Shown here piece after piece: positions 11,581 to 23,610 of a DNA stretch of 64,000 nt. The notes under the pieces were generated by a model, which was given only the letters and a program-made list of their open reading frames with translations, ran no database searches and was not told the DNA's origin. The position numbers and the translations under genes are program-made. The stretch spans positions 258,231,736-258,295,735 of the forward strand of contig OY294067.1 of NCBI GenBank assembly GCA_958510875.1. The letters are read 5' to 3'. The stretch is from Endomychus coccineus (lineage: Eukaryota; Arthropoda; Insecta; Coleoptera; Endomychidae). The first letter of the stretch is position 1. The number at the start of each line of letters is the position of its first letter.

Positions 11581-12586
11581 GTTATTGATTTATGGACTTT
11601 GTCGTTGCAATGGCCGGAGAAGGGAAAGATATCCGCATCGCAGAATTCCAAATCGGCAAAGCGAAACTGGCAAATTTGAAGCAAATCGCAGAGAAACTGG
11701 ACGCAGACGGACAAGAAGGACGTTAGAGCTCGAAGAAGCGATACTGGAAGCGGTTGAAACTGAACCTGGGATAAGCCACTACGTTTGGGACTTCGTATTG
11801 GAGCCTCAAAATTATTAGTTCATAATGTACTGAAAGAAGAACTGTTGTATCCCTATCATATTAAAAGAGTTCAAGACTTATTGCCCATGGATCCAGGTCA
11901 TCGGCTAGATTTCTGTCGGCTTATTGTTCAAAGACAAAACGCAAACCCCAATTTTTGTAGAAGAATTCTGTTCACGAACGATGATACTGTCACGAGATGT
12001 GGTCTTTTTAACCTCCATAATGAACATTTCTATGCTGATGAAAATCCTCATGAAACGGAAGTTACATATTTTCAGAATCAAACTAAAATCAATGTTTGGG
12101 TTGGAATTGTGGATAACTTTATTATTGGCCCCACCGTTATATCCGATCGATTGAACGGGGAGAACTACTTGAACTTTTTGGAACAAAGCCTACTTGAACT
12201 GTTGGAAGACTTGCCCTTACACATTCGTCGTGGCCTGGTTTATCCATGATAGTCCACCTCCTCATTTCACATTAGCTGTGAGCCGACATTTGAATGCGGA
12301 ATATCCAGATCGCTGGATAGGTAGAGGACACGATGCACCAGTGAACTGGCCGGCCCGCTCCCCTGATTTGACGCCCTGCGACTTCTTTCTATGGGGCGCT
12401 TTGAAGTCGAAAGTTTATGCAGCTCCAGTAAACACACGAGAGGAATTGTTGCAACGAATTAATCATGAAGCGGATTTATTGAAGAATGATCCTGAAGTAC
12501 TAGCCAGAGTTCAATCCAATTTCTTGAAACGAATTAATTTGTGTATTCAGGAAAATGGGCAACATTTCGAACAATTGATGCCTTAG
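11570..12586 (+). pseudogene. Rosa/DD41D-like mariner transposase, frameshifted
   Basis: Motifs of a complete ~340-residue transposase can be followed through three frames. The N-terminal helix-turn-helix part begins MVDMLLIYGLCR and continues with RTLELEEAILEAVE. The linker reads YPYHIKRVQDLLP and HRLDFCRLIV. Block one of the catalytic triad is LFTNDDT, where FTDE is usual, so the first Asp appears lost. Next come VNVWVGIV-like, GPTVISDRLNGENYL and LPLHIRR. Block two is FIHDSPPPH (usually QHDGAPAH), and block three is WPARSPDLTPCDFFLWG. About 43 residues lie between the second and third Asp, close to DD41D families. Breaks are a frameshift at about 11,790 and another near 12,240 with a stop in front of the second block. 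It cannot make an active enzyme. Confidence 0.9.
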
Positions 12587-12693
12587 CGATTTCCCAAAAA
12601 GTTTTGTTGTTTCTTTTAATTTAGCATTTGTTTTTCCTAAATAATCACATCGTTTCCCCATTTCTATTGTTTTTATTATTCGTGTTTTACCGA

Positions 12694-13299
12694 GATATTA
12701 ACCATTTCAGTTTTAGTGAAATTTTGAGCCATAATTTTATAAAATTTTCACGGAAAGCAAAGTAAAAACTGACAGTTTTGAGAATAAATTCTCCAAATGC
12801 CAAAATGACATTAGAAAAGCGAAGGCAACTAAGGTATTTTAATCAAGTAAAATTAGTAAGCCAAAATTGCGGAGACTCGAAAATTATTTTTTTCAAGCTA
12901 ATCCGTTGATTTTATCAAAATTTTCTAAGAGTAAAAAAAGTTTTCAAATTAGATAAGCTATCTACATAAAAAATATAGAGTGAATTACATCGACCACAAA
13001 AAAGTTCTGGACACTTTTCCCGTTACATCCTCAAGTTTGAGCCATTTCTATGGTCTCTAAGGCTCTATGCTCCACTCTCAAAAATGGCTATTATTGACAG
13101 TAACTCACCTGCCAAATATTGTAAAAGTCCTTCATCACGTTCTCAAGTTATACCGAAAAAACAAAATTATTTTTGCAACTTTGAAGCCCTCTACCGGCTG
13201 AACAAGACACTTGAGGCAAAAGTAAAAAGGCTCATCAAATTTTTTTCGAATCAAAGAATCTTTGGTTTTATTTTAGCCTCGCAGTTCAAGGACACCCTG
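12694..13299 (-). repeat. right terminal inverted repeat of the mariner-like element
   Basis: Reverse complement of 10,978-11,580. It begins gatattaaccatttcag, the complement of the transposase start region, so the 5' coding end is duplicated behind the gene. The open frame at 13,084-13,302 is a shadow. Confidence 0.85.
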
Positions 13300-13301
13300 T
13301 A

Positions 13302-15295
13302 ATTCGATTTATCACAACCCCGTAAAAACGCATAGTGGAATATTTCCTAATGATGATAACGAAGACGACTTGGAAGGTCACGCTCAAATTTGTTTCACGT
13401 TTCATATCATTATATTTTGCTTCTGATACACGTATATACTCCAAACATTTAATGGAGGAGGTTTTAAATCAGCACCTATTGATGAATTATTTTGTGTCGA
13501 ATATTAACTCTGACGCAAACAACTCGAAGCACAATTATTCTACAAAAATATTTTGTGTTTAACTTTAGAGTCCATATTTACCTAAGCTATATAATGCTTT
13601 CGAACAAATAAAGCGGCTAACGATTTGATCCAAAGTTTCCTCCGAATGAATAATTTTAATAAATTTGCATATATATTGTAACTGTGCTGATTTACATTTT
13701 ATGAATCGCGAAATTACCAATGAAATGAGTACTTGGAGAAAACGCAATGAACTAATAAAATTCACGTCTAATTATTCATTTATTTTTCACGCATGACGAA
13801 ATTTCTTCTAACCTTGATGAAATAATAGACCTTCTTTTATGGTACCTAATCCAAAAATTGATTATTCTATCAGTAACTATGATATAAAACTGAAGAAACA
13901 AATGGATAATATTTGCACAATTCCTCCCCACCTGTGAACAAATAATAGATTCGTCAGCAAAAATTATCTTTATAAGATTGACGTACCGTATAATCAGCAT
14001 TTTGTCACCTACTTACATTTCTAATGATCAGACGTATGTTCAGTCTCGGATACCTATATTGAGTAGGGTCGAAAATTCGGGATTGTCGTGTTGAGTTTCG
14101 GGTTAGGTAATCCTAGTAATGACCTAATTTGTTTACAATACAAATCCCTAAGAAAACTATTGAAATTTAATATCTACACAATAAGAAAAATTTGTATGAT
14201 CAATATCAATTAGAATGATTTCATTGGCTATACCTATTATTATGTAAACCACATATACAAGGGAAAAGGGTGTTCATTCTACAAATATTCAGTATAGTTG
14301 ATGTAAATTGATCTTACAAATAAGCTACCGCCCCAGAATTGCCACCAGGAGATAATATATGTTCTCTTATGTGTTCGATTTATGTTATTGCATTCAAAAA
14401 TAAACTTACTGATGACATACTTACCTAAAATAGCCGCTTGAAGATAATATATGCTCTCTTAGCACAAAATTTAGATAATCCTTAGCTTCACCATCTTTTC
14501 CAATGCCACTTTTTGCTCATTATTCGACCATAATTCGCGTTACCCTAAAAAAACTATTTTAATCGATTTTTGACCCTACATTGACTGGCCTATTAATTAT
14601 ACTTTTCTAATATGAAGATAAGCTTATAAATCGAGTTAGTATTCTGGATTAATCATATACATTTAATCATTTCTGGAATACTTATCTATCCATAAATATA
14701 CCTAACATACCTAAGGAATTTTGAATGTCAAATGAAACATTAACATTTAAAAATTTTAGTTTTAAAATATCAAACAAACATGAACAAATAAGGTAAGTTA
14801 ACTACCTAACTGGTAGTTAGTTCCTGATGAGCATATAGAACAAAACGGTTGTTCAGTTAGTGTTATTACATCCAAAAATAAAGTAAAATAAACTACTAAC
14901 CTACATTCGCAGTTTGTAAATAAAATATGTCAAATAATGAGTTCAGTTAATGCATCCAAAAATAACCTAGAATTGCCGGTCGTTTAACCTCAGGTAGGCC
15001 ATGACTCAACTTACATATCTACGCAACGGTACTCAACTCGGCATTCCTGGTTGAAATAATATAAGTTAACAGAAACGTGCAAATACCATAAACCTGTCTG
15101 AAAACATTATATGGGAAGCATTTTGAATAGAAGGAAACCAAAACGATTTTATTTAAATAGTCTAGGTAGTGAGATCTTTATTTCGTGAGTATAAGGTTAG
15201 TTGTTAGTTAGCGTTTTATAACTCCGTAACAAAGAAATGCCTCTCTCGAGTCCTAACTGATAAATAGATAACTGCTGCAAGTGACCGCTTGTCCC
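13302..15295. other. no gene recognised
   Basis: AT-rich. Short near-duplicates exist: agataatatatg(t/c)tctctta near 14,350 and 14,445, and catccaaaaataa near 14,870 and 14,947. Confidence 0.5.
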
Positions 15296-15299
15296 CTCA

Positions 15300-15965
15300 A
15301 CAGCTTCACAGATGCTCTGGATCACCACCAACAGCACCCTGTCATGAGACGATTATGTGAAAGACGATTTCCGCGAAAGCTTGGTTTTCTATTTCATGCC
15401 AAAAGCTACTTTACATCCCAGTAGCTCCTCATAATCTACAAAGCACAGATTCGACGTGTCCTGGAGTGATGTTCAAATGTTTGGAGTTCGGCTCCCAAAC
15501 ATACGCTGGAGATCTTGGATTCTAACTGGAAGAGAGCTATTCGTTTGATTGCTGATGTCACTCTTACGAGTTCATTGACCTCCCTAGAATATCGCAGAAA
15601 GGTGGGAAACCTCTTTCTTTTCAATAGACATTTCCATGGTCGGTGTTCATCAGAAATTTCGTCTGTTATTCCACCACGAGATTCTAGATAGGCGGACTAG
15701 ACGAGCTCAAACAAGTTACCCCTTTATTGTCAAACTCGAGATCTACCGAACTTCTTCCTACCTGACATAATTTTTTCATCGAACAGCGGAGTAGTGAAAC
15801 TCTTCACCTATTAAGGTCTTTCCCTATGCCTATGAACTCCAAACCTTCAAGAAAAATATGAATGCCTATCTCCTCTCTCTAATCCCACTACTGGCTCACA
15901 TGATGTTCTTCGAACATTATAGGTTTCCTTCTCGTGTAGTCAAAGTATAAAAACATGAATAAAGA
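15300..15965 (+). pseudogene. LINE reverse transcriptase 3' end, family L1w copy 1
   Basis: Translation gives the thumb and tail of a non-LTR reverse transcriptase: LGFLFHAKSYF, then IYKAQIRRVLE, WSSAPKHTLEILDS, KRAIRLIADVT, LEYRRKVGNLFLF, HGRCSSEISSVIPPRDS, and near the end FPYAYELQTFKKN-like. Frames change several times. The 3' end reads gttcgaacattataggtttcc...tcgtgtagtcaaagtataaaaa with a short A-rich tail. Related copies occur at 34,130, 48,760 (minus), 51,120 (minus), 58,320 and 60,060. L1w is only a label for this window. The palm with the active site is missing, so this is a 5'-truncated insertion. Confidence 0.8.
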
Positions 15966-16945
15966 AACCCCATAATATATTTGATATAGTTTGTTATACT
16001 CGTATTATTTAATATTCCTATTATATTCTCGTAAAAATTTAAAGAATGTCAATTAAAGACAAATGGTTCAACTTCATTCAATTAAGCATTTCTTGATTCC
16101 GGCAGCTGATTTGGAAATTTCCAACAGATTAGAAACGAGCAAAATAGATTAAGTAGTCGATTTCGTTGTATCTTTATATCTCTCGGATATTCTCCAGAAA
16201 TTACCGGTGTATGAGCACTTCCAACTGTTGTGACTATATTTCAACGAGAATAACAGGAAGAACGTCATCTTTCATCCTAGTGAAGCCCAAGCCCATGAAA
16301 TATGAGGGATAGCACCTCGAAAATAATAATAATCTGCAGAACATGTTCAACAAAATTAATATGATAGCGTAATATTCCATTATTTTTTATCGAAACAAAC
16401 TGTTAATATATCGACAGGCAGTCCCTGGCATCATCACTCAATAAGTGACGTGAAAGGAAAGAATAACAGCAACGATGTCAGTGTGTAGCCAGAAATGTAA
16501 ATATTTGATATTCGTAATTATTTATCAGCCATATAGTGAATAAGTATACAAACCCTCATTCGCTCTGAACGCAGTTTTGTGCATTTCAAGTGATTCTTTT
16601 GTATTCTTGTGTATAAGGTGGCAGCTCTTCCTCTGGCCGGATTTAGTCGCCATACATGAATTGTGGAATATACAAAAAACGGAAAATCTGTTCTGATAAG
16701 TGTCAGTTTATTAGTGATCTTCTCCATATACTGAATATAGAATCGATTTCTAGAGACCGATTCCTGAAATCCTCAATTTGAATTCCTTGTATAGAAGTTC
16801 TTCCAGTTACATGATCTTATTTTCCTCACTTGAATGGATCACATGACATATTTTCTATTAATTCGCCGTTTACTTATTTATCTATATATTCTATCCAATT
16901 ATTTATTAGTGCTTACATGAATCATAGTAAAGCTAGACTAAGCTA
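15966..16945. other. no gene recognised
   Basis: AT-rich DNA without recognisable coding or repeat structure. Confidence 0.5.
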
Positions 16946-16949
16946 ATCT

Positions 16950-17665
16950 AAACTTAAATCGCCAACCTTTACTTGCTGCTTTTTATCATAGAGATACGTT
17001 TTAAAAAGATTTAATACATTAGCCCTTACTCCAATCTCGTTTAATTTTGCCAGCTAATTCATCATGCGAAACAGAAGGCCTTCTAGAAATATTGCTATAG
17101 TTTTATTATTAGTTTGAAATTTTTTTGAATATTGGATATTAGTTCTTGGAGAGGTGCTTCAGTTCCAATACCCTTTTGAAATCCACATTAATTGTTAGTC
17201 ATTATTTTATGTTTATCAAGGTAGGAACGTAACCTATTAATTTATTATTAGTTTGAATTTTTTTTTAAATATTGGATATTAGTTCTTGGAGAAGTTCTTC
17301 AGTTCCAATACCGTTTTGAATTCCAAATTAACTGTTAGCAATTATTTTATGTTTATCAAGAAAGGAACGTGACCTATTATTTATTAAAGAAATTAGTCTG
17401 TAATTAGACATATCCGTTTTATTTCCCGCTTTAAATATTCGAACAACAACACTCTCCTTAAACTGACAAGGAATATCTACAGTTTGATATACTAGATCAA
17501 TTATATGTGAGATAGGACGGCTAATGTCTTTATTAATTAGTTTTAGTAATTTCGCGGTAATTCCTCTTTTCCGGGGAGATTCTTATTTTTTAGATTGGCT
17601 ATTATCCCTACAACTTCAGCATTGTCAACCGGATCTAAGAACATGGATGGCATTATGTACTTTTA
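16950..17665 (-). pseudogene. CR1/Jockey-like LINE reverse transcriptase fragment
   Basis: On the minus strand, from 17,660 downward: an entry region FLDPVDNAEVVGIIANLKNK, then KRGITAKLLKLINKDISRP, then an IDLVYQTVDIPCQFKESVVV stretch, FKAGNKTDMSNYR (the K..D...YRPIS block), and SFLDKHKIIANS with GIGTEELLQELIS. The next part, from about 17,090, has AFDTVSH/DEL-like codons and KLNEIG.RANVLNLFKTYL, which is motif A and its downstream helix. Motif C (YADD) is absent. The middle is duplicated in tandem, and several frameshifts are present. The clade is inferred from the style of the blocks. Confidence 0.75.
17103..17380. repeat. tandem duplication, 2 x 139 bp, inside the RT fragment
   Basis: Units 17,103-17,241 and 17,242-17,380 are nearly identical (ttattattagtttgaa...gtttatcaag..aggaacgt.acctatta). 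Both encode the GIGTEELLQELISN part of the reverse transcriptase on the minus strand. The period is not a multiple of three, so the duplication breaks the frame. Confidence 0.85.
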
Positions 17666-17689
17666 TGTTTATATAGTGATAAATTCATT

Positions 17690-18375
17690 TCAAAAATATG
17701 TGGAATAGGGGCATAAAACACAAATTTGCAAAGTTTACTTGCTGAAAATTGGTTGAGATAAGTTTCGGTATAGATTTCGCTTTTCATCTTGAATTTCATG
17801 TGTTTGTGGTCTGATCAGCTCTTCTCATCGGACACATATGACTTTTGAAAAAAATTACTCACATATGTAGAGGCTATTGTTACATCGAGTACCTCCTCCT
17901 TCCTGTTTTTTTTTTTGTTTCCCACATTCATTGTGTCCAAATTGTTTGCCAACATGAATAGTAGTAGCGATTCGGCTCTTTCATTGTTGTTATCACTTGC
18001 CCATATGGCGTGGTGCGCATTCGCGTCGCAACCAATATTTCCATCGTCCCACATCCCTCCCTAATCTTTATCTATACTATCGTCAGGTCTCTGGAGCAGA
18101 ACTGTGTTGACGTGGTATTTTTATTTATTTGTTTATTAATATACAGGACCGGGGGACTCAGCTGATGTGCTGTATATTAGCTCTCTGCTCGTTCCCCGTA
18201 GACTTCTTATTTCAACATGTCTGACCCAGAACTCCTGTATATGGACTACTTCAGAGTCCCTCATAGCATATGCAAGAATAGCGAAGCCACCCTACAGTAC
18301 TGGAGATTGAACTGGAGGATCCTTATCCCTCGACCCGTTTGCTTTGGGTTTTTTGATCAGGGTCCTGAAGAGTAC
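17690..18375 (-). pseudogene. LINE ORF2 AP-endonuclease domain (RNase H-clade type), internally deleted
   Basis: The start of an exonuclease III-like LINE endonuclease is read at about 18,330-18,130 on the minus strand: RILQFNLQYCRVASLF, then RSSGSDMLK (from a QEPW.RG.K block) and PPVLYINK. After a deletion near 18,060-18,100, the second half follows at 18,054-17,690: GCDANAHHAIWASD, NNERAESLLLFMLANNLD, EEVLDVTIAS and the closing SDHKHMKF with the conserved SDH. This arrangement is that of I, R1 and LOA-like elements. It abuts an RT fragment of another LINE type, so the two are probably independent insertions. Stops and missing residues make it inactive. Confidence 0.8.
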
Positions 18376-19550
18376 TCTTCGGACTCGAAACTGCATACTC
18401 TCCAGTGCCCTGTATGATATATCGTTCACGTAGAAGGCCAGAAGTTGCCCTCATCAGAATCAATTCCTGAGTCCTCAGATCTGGGTTTTGGATCCGAATG
18501 TGCCGCCTAAACTCTGTTGAGTCGACTTTCTTTGTCCCAGCGACGAAGATCAGCCTGTGACGAATCGGGAGGTCCCCGAAGTTGACAGCAGTCAGTTCGG
18601 CCTTCTCTCAGTGTTGCGGTAGTGAGCCGACCGTCGATATGACCCATGTGCTTGTTCTTTCGAATCATGGTGCACTTTCGCTCCCTGATGGGGCATTGAA
18701 AAGCGAATCCACAATTTTGTTCTGGACCAGGGATGCTTGCTCCTGGCTCAGTTGGACCTCTGGATGACGTCTGTCGATCACCACTATTCAAAATTCTTTT
18801 TCCTTTTTCCACCGAGTTGTAAGTAGCAGTCGACACTTGCGTGTTCCCTACCCTCTTTATCTCGGTGGCTTTTGGAGGCGTCTGAGAGTTATATCGAGGT
18901 CTTTTTTAATTTCCCCCATCTGAGAGTACTCCAGCTCATTTTGTTTTCAATTGTTCGGCTTTTTTAAGTTTCGCAGGATTCTTTGTCGTTCATGCCCCGA
19001 TAGTCAATTTCCTCTCATTCAACAACTTTTTTCGTTGTGCTCTGGAGGTTTTTTTTTCTGAGGTCTATCATTTTCATTCTTTCAGTGATGTTTTCAGCGG
19101 TCTTGTTTTCTGCCGATTGCTTGGCAATCCTTCCCACTGTTGTTGAGATGATACTTCCGTTGACTCCATCCCTAATGAGTTTTCACCATTATAGGCCTTT
19201 GCTTCCCTGACAGTGGTGTTTCTCTCGTCTGAGTCGGAGCTTACCAACTCGCACTCGGATTTGTTTGTTGCAGTTCTTGTGTTGATAATGTTCTCAAGAG
19301 TAAGGGGTAAGGGGTTGGTCCGGTCCTGTGGTGCCCCCCGCACAGCACTAGGGCTGTTTACTTCAAGATTTTCCCAGGTTTCCCGGAGGCTTTGTTAGTG
19401 ACACCGTATTCCAAAGACCCCTGCGCCATTCAGCCACAGGTCTCCACAGCTTTGTATTAGTGTCTTGCCCGACTGCGGATGTGTTGTCTGAGAGCAACAC
19501 ACCTGGGCGGTGGGATCGCCACAACCCTACGTCCTAATACGGTTTAGATC
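18376..19550 (-). pseudogene. LINE ORF1 (gag-like) remnant upstream of the endonuclease
   Basis: This 1.1 kb stretch is clearly richer in G+C than its surroundings and precedes the endonuclease start on the same strand. The longest frames are 18,507-18,836 (109 residues) and 19,074-19,343 (89 residues). They are hydrophilic and rich in Ser, Arg and Glu, with few motifs. ORF1 of I/R1/LOA-type elements normally occupies this place. No intact zinc-knuckle triplet could be read. The assignment rests on position and composition. Confidence 0.5.
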
Positions 19551-20070
19551 AGAACTGAAATTATCTTTCTCAATGATATGTTTGTTTGTTTGTCATGAAA
19601 TGTTAGTCTGCTAATTGTGGATGTTTTGCATATGGTGGTATCTGTGTGAGTTCGCTTGTGACAAATAGCGAATGTATGTTCATTATTTGTATTATGAAAA
19701 ATGGTTAAATGTAAAATTTCAAATAGATTGTTGTTTTCTATTCACATAGTGCATGCTTCATCCGGATGTAATCCATTTATGTGAGAAAGGAATAAATCTG
19801 GTTGACCGGTTGAACCAGGAAAACAGTAGTCACAATATGCAGTGCAACTTTTCCACAACCAACATCAACAGGGAAAATAATTGTGGGTTGTGTAGAGGCG
19901 TCCGTTCTGTAGAGTTGTTGTTGAATGAGTAGAAATCAAAAAAGCGTACTTAGCTGCTTGATTAATTCCAAATTATACAGGGTGCATACTTATACATATT
20001 ACATAATATATGAAAATGATTACTTCTTAAAAAATCGTTATATTCAGTTTGTTTTTTCTTTTCAACATTA
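19551..20070. other. no gene recognised
   Basis: Contains a short (TTTG)n run near 19,575. The open frame at 19,925-20,326 on the plus strand overlaps the pogo relic and is a shadow of it. Confidence 0.5.
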
Positions 20071-20079
20071 TTTTTTTAC

Positions 20080-21060
20080 AATTTCTAATTCAACATTCAA
20101 AATTACCTCCGGAATTTGTTGGCTTGTTATCGGATCACCTAGATATAAAAATTATTCTAGATCTCTTAATTTTTTGGTAAGCATCACTTATATTACTAAC
20201 AGTTGTAGTAGGTTCTGGTTCATAGTCACACTTAGTGTCGAAAATATTGGACATCTTATCATTTTCTGTATAATCACCAACACAACTAACCAAGTTTACT
20301 CCAAGAATAGTAATAGGGCCGCATGATCTCCACGTAGTTCATATAATTGTCAACTTCATTACCCTTGCAAAATGTTGATAATAGTAAATCGTCTTCGTGG
20401 TCCTCTAGCTCTGAAATTCTCTCAATTTCTTCTAAATCATTCTTTTTTTAGAAATCGCACCTCATAAAGCACAGTTTAATTGTGTTTGCTTGAACGTTTC
20501 TCCATGCTGATACTATCGAAATTAAGGTGTTAGCAACCGTTGTGGACTTATCCAATTCAGCCGTTGATGAAGAATATTCTATTCATATAGATGATCTAGC
20601 GGTTGTGTTTTAGTATTGGATGGTCAAGAAACTAACGATATCTTGGTCAGTTGAATATCCGAATGGGATGTAGCATTGTCTGAGAACAAACCAAGTTTCC
20701 TTCTTTGACGTTGCATTTTTCTGTCACATTTGTGCAGTCAATCTTTCATGATATGTCTGGTGATCTAGATTTCTTGTTGTAGTACCAGTCGATTTGCAGC
20801 TCATCAACCTTTAAAGCATCGAGAATTCTCTGTTTCTCCATATAGGTTTTCACACAATAATACTGTTAGTCGTCTTTTGGCAGATTTACTTCCACTGTAC
20901 ATTTTATTGCGGAATGTAAAAGTTTTACTCGGTATAAGGCTCGATAATAAAGACCAGTCTCGTCGGCGTTGAAAATGTCTTGAGGTGAATAACCACTTAT
21001 TAAATTTGGCAGTTTGCCAGACGACTCTATAACTGATATTCTTTCTTACAAACTCAAAAA
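20080..21060 (-). pseudogene. pogo/Tigger-like transposase (CENP-B/jerky superfamily) relic
   Basis: Reading down the minus strand: IFNADETGLYYRAL (first catalytic Asp), RLTVLLCENLYG, NSRCFKG, WLHKCDRKMQRQRRKLGLFS and then DNATSH (second Asp), QPLD (third block), ISIVSAWRNVQANTIKLCF, and an acidic tail with LEEIERISELED and DYEPEPTTTVSNISDAYQKI. This is the order of the DDE_1 domain and C-terminal tail of pogo-like transposases. At least four frameshifts or stops occur. The N-terminal helix-turn-helix and the CENP-B DNA-binding domain are not recognisable upstream of 21,060, and no terminal repeats were found. Confidence 0.85.
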
Positions 21061-21700
21061 CTTTCTCGTAACTGGAGACATTATTACTCTGTGATTAGCT
21101 TGTCTCAACTAAATTCACGAAATGCATAGAATTACTAAATGTGAAGTGATACATATTGAAACCTTCCTTATAAATTTTATCTCAACCAACCGAGCTCAAG
21201 TACCTACTTACCTAGTTTGATGACTACCAGTTGCTTGGGTTTTTCGAGCAAAATAATAGTCTTCATATTTTATGTATTGCATTTTTGTCCATTGTTGAAA
21301 CCCAAAATTGCAAGAGAATTAATAGGAAAATGTAGGTGAAAATCATTTGTGAGATGGATCGGTCGTTAAGGGTGTTTTAGCTATATTCAGTGAAGGTTCC
21401 TATTGTGTAGGGGTGTTCGTTAATAGAAGTTTCACTATGATATCTGAAACTTATTCCAGGTAGTAGATAAAGTCAAAAATGCAAACAGTTATTTGAGTTG
21501 AGATATTTTTTCGAATATCTTAACACAATGTCAATATAATTGAAGAACTTCTAATGCTTTACCTTCAATAGAACAGGAAATATTGAGCCTAATCTCACTT
21601 TGCATAGGTCGAAATTATACGAAAGTACTACTGTGTTCCCCAGGTCTATCCAATCTATCTATCAAATATTTCCCTAAAAATTGAACATATGTCTTAATAA
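21060..21700. other. no gene recognised
   Basis: Position suggests the lost N-terminal part of the pogo element, but no motif is readable. Confidence 0.4.
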
Positions 21701-21714
21701 AATAAAATCCTTCC

Positions 21715-21795
21715 TTTTACTTTGTTTTTATCACATATATTATCGTGACTATAGTTTCGACAATAGCATGCCATCTTCAAACGATACTGTAACGG
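21715..21795 (-). mobile_element. Penelope-like element 3' end fragment
   Basis: On the minus strand this is the hammerhead-like motif of family A followed by gataaaaacaaagta. The same block follows the decayed family A motif at 63,070, and a shorter relative (tcacaaagtaatgg) follows the copy at 25,190. No coding sequence is attached, so it is a severed PLE end. Confidence 0.5.
21742..21785 (-). ncRNA. hammerhead ribozyme-like motif, family A copy 1
   Basis: Minus strand: stem I ATCGT/ACGAT, core TTGAAGA (C3 changed to U), stem II GGCA/TGTC with a G-U pair, GAA, stem III ACTATAGT (a perfect 8 nt palindrome), then C before ACGAT. All helices are kept, but the core C3 change should make it inactive. 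One unpaired U between the core and stem II is shared with the copy at 25,119. Confidence 0.55.
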
Positions 21796-23610
21796 TGAGC
21801 CGAGTGTATTGATTTAAAATAATGAATAAATCTGGACTGAAATTACTCCAGATTTAATATTTCCAAATAAGTGAATAATAGGCTTGAAAGTCTATCTCAC
21901 TGCTAGTAACAGTCGACTGGGTATTATTTCAGGTAGCGTTCGTACCTCATCGACGTGTTATATGAATTAAGATTTGTTTGTTGGAACCTGCTACGGTGTC
22001 GAAGATCTAAGTTGATCCGTGTACCCTTAAGGTTCTTTTAAGCTGCCACCACTAGGTGTATATTTCAGCCCACCTAGAAGCTGTTTTTGACTACTTTGAT
22101 CCCTTGATCTCTTTCAAGGGACCGCCTCGTACAATTACTTATACTTACATCTTTATATCTATTCAAACGTACATTCTGAAGGTCGTTCTTCGCTGAGAGG
22201 TGATCAGGAATTACCAGTTAAACTCGTTAATCAAATTTTAAAAAATAAATATATATTGAATAAAAGTTAACAAAATTTTATACATTACAACACCGCAACG
22301 AATATGAAATTACTACAAAATTTAGAAATTGAAATGATACATGAATTTAAAAACGTCAAATTCAGGTTCACCCCAAAATGGGAACCTGTCAAACCGTTAT
22401 CAATGTCACTAGTTCTACCCCTTTCGCCAGCGAGCGAGTTCCTGTTCAGGTTCTCCTAAGAGAGATTGAATCAATGACAGCTAATTAACACATACGAGAC
22501 AGTGATCGATTTCGCGCTCGATCACGCCGATGCTTGATAGATAATATGTGAAGTTAAAGAATACCTCTCTTTCTGGTAACCTGGGGTAAACCCAACGACC
22601 TGATACTCTATATCCCCTAAGTGATCTCCGATAAGGGGAATTAGAATTGACCACTGCTGGGGAAAGAAAAAACATATATTAACAAAATAAACATTGGCGG
22701 GTGGAGCATGATCTGAAGATTAAATAACCACATTATATTATATTGCCGATTCAGAGGTTGAAGTCAATTTAACAGTTGTTCTTTGGCAATCAAAATGCAC
22801 TTACCCTGTTGGTCTAAATAACACAATTTCCTCTCGAATCCCTTGTAGAAATAACGCACAGAGGATTTAAACACTCGATTTCTACATCGGATTAAATCTG
22901 ATATGATAGGAAATTGTCACAAAATGATTTTAAATAAGGGAACAAACACTTTACGCGAGACGCGGAAGACGCGAACAAGTCCAGCGCTGCTTCAGCCCTA
23001 GGGATGTATAACCCTTGATGCATTGTTAATTTGATATCTATAAATTTCTTGAACTTGATTTGTATATTCTGGACAAACATTATATTAATTGATTCGATTT
23101 AATGCAACAATGGAGCATCCCTGTGGACATAAAGCAAGCTGGACTTCCCGACAAATACCTGGTGGAGAACCACTCGAGTGGGTGGTTGAGAACTGTCTTT
23201 TTTCCTCAAAGTTATTAGTTTTTATGAAATCATTGAAGCGAGGGGGGGGCACCCCACGCGCATAGCTTAGAAAATATGTCCAATTTAAAATCCCGAGATC
23301 AAACACGCCCATGAGTTATAACAACAGCCAATAGGAATCTCACTAGGCGAAAGAATCGCTCTGTTCAACTCCACGTAAACTTTTCCCGACTCAGGGAAAA
23401 AAGTACCATTGACCTCGTGCCGTGCTTACGTTTGTAAAGCATGGTTCATGACTGGCTGGTCATTGATTCAGGAAAGAGGGCTCAGATTTCCGTCGCTATG
23501 TCTGGCTGGTATATCGTGTTCAAGATATTATAATTTATAAAACTTTCAATTTGAATTAAATCAAAATTATTCAAAGGCCTCAAAAAACAAAAAAGTAATG
23601 ATCCGTCGGA
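21796..23610. other. no gene recognised; GC-richer patch at 22.4-23.5 kb
   Basis: Parts of 22,380-22,660 and 23,090-23,520 are more GC-rich than their neighbours, with short open frames on the minus strand (22,481-22,675, 22,892-23,080, 23,085-23,312). None shows a known motif. They may be decayed element sequence. Confidence 0.4.

Larger units (their letters stand above)
10978..13299 (+). mobile_element. Tc1/mariner-type transposon with ~600 bp terminal inverted repeats
   Basis: The element starts cagggtgtcctcgaactgcg at 10,978 and ends with the complement (gcagttcaaggacaccctg) at 13,299, flanked by TA on both sides (10,976-10,977 and 13,300-13,301). The arms run 10,978 to about 11,580 and about 12,694 to 13,299. 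They stay close to identical over ~600 bp and reach into the first codons of the transposase. The 2.32 kb length, the TA duplication and the DDE/D transposase place it in Tc1/mariner. The transposase motifs resemble the Rosa/DD41D-type group. Confidence 0.9.

Noticed and set aside
11905..12186. Minus-strand and alternative plus frames in the mariner transposase
   Set aside because: Shadows of the transposase frames at 11,785-12,249.
19925..20326. 133-codon plus-strand frame
   Set aside because: Its minus strand encodes the acidic C-terminal tail of the pogo transposase; the plus frame is a shadow.
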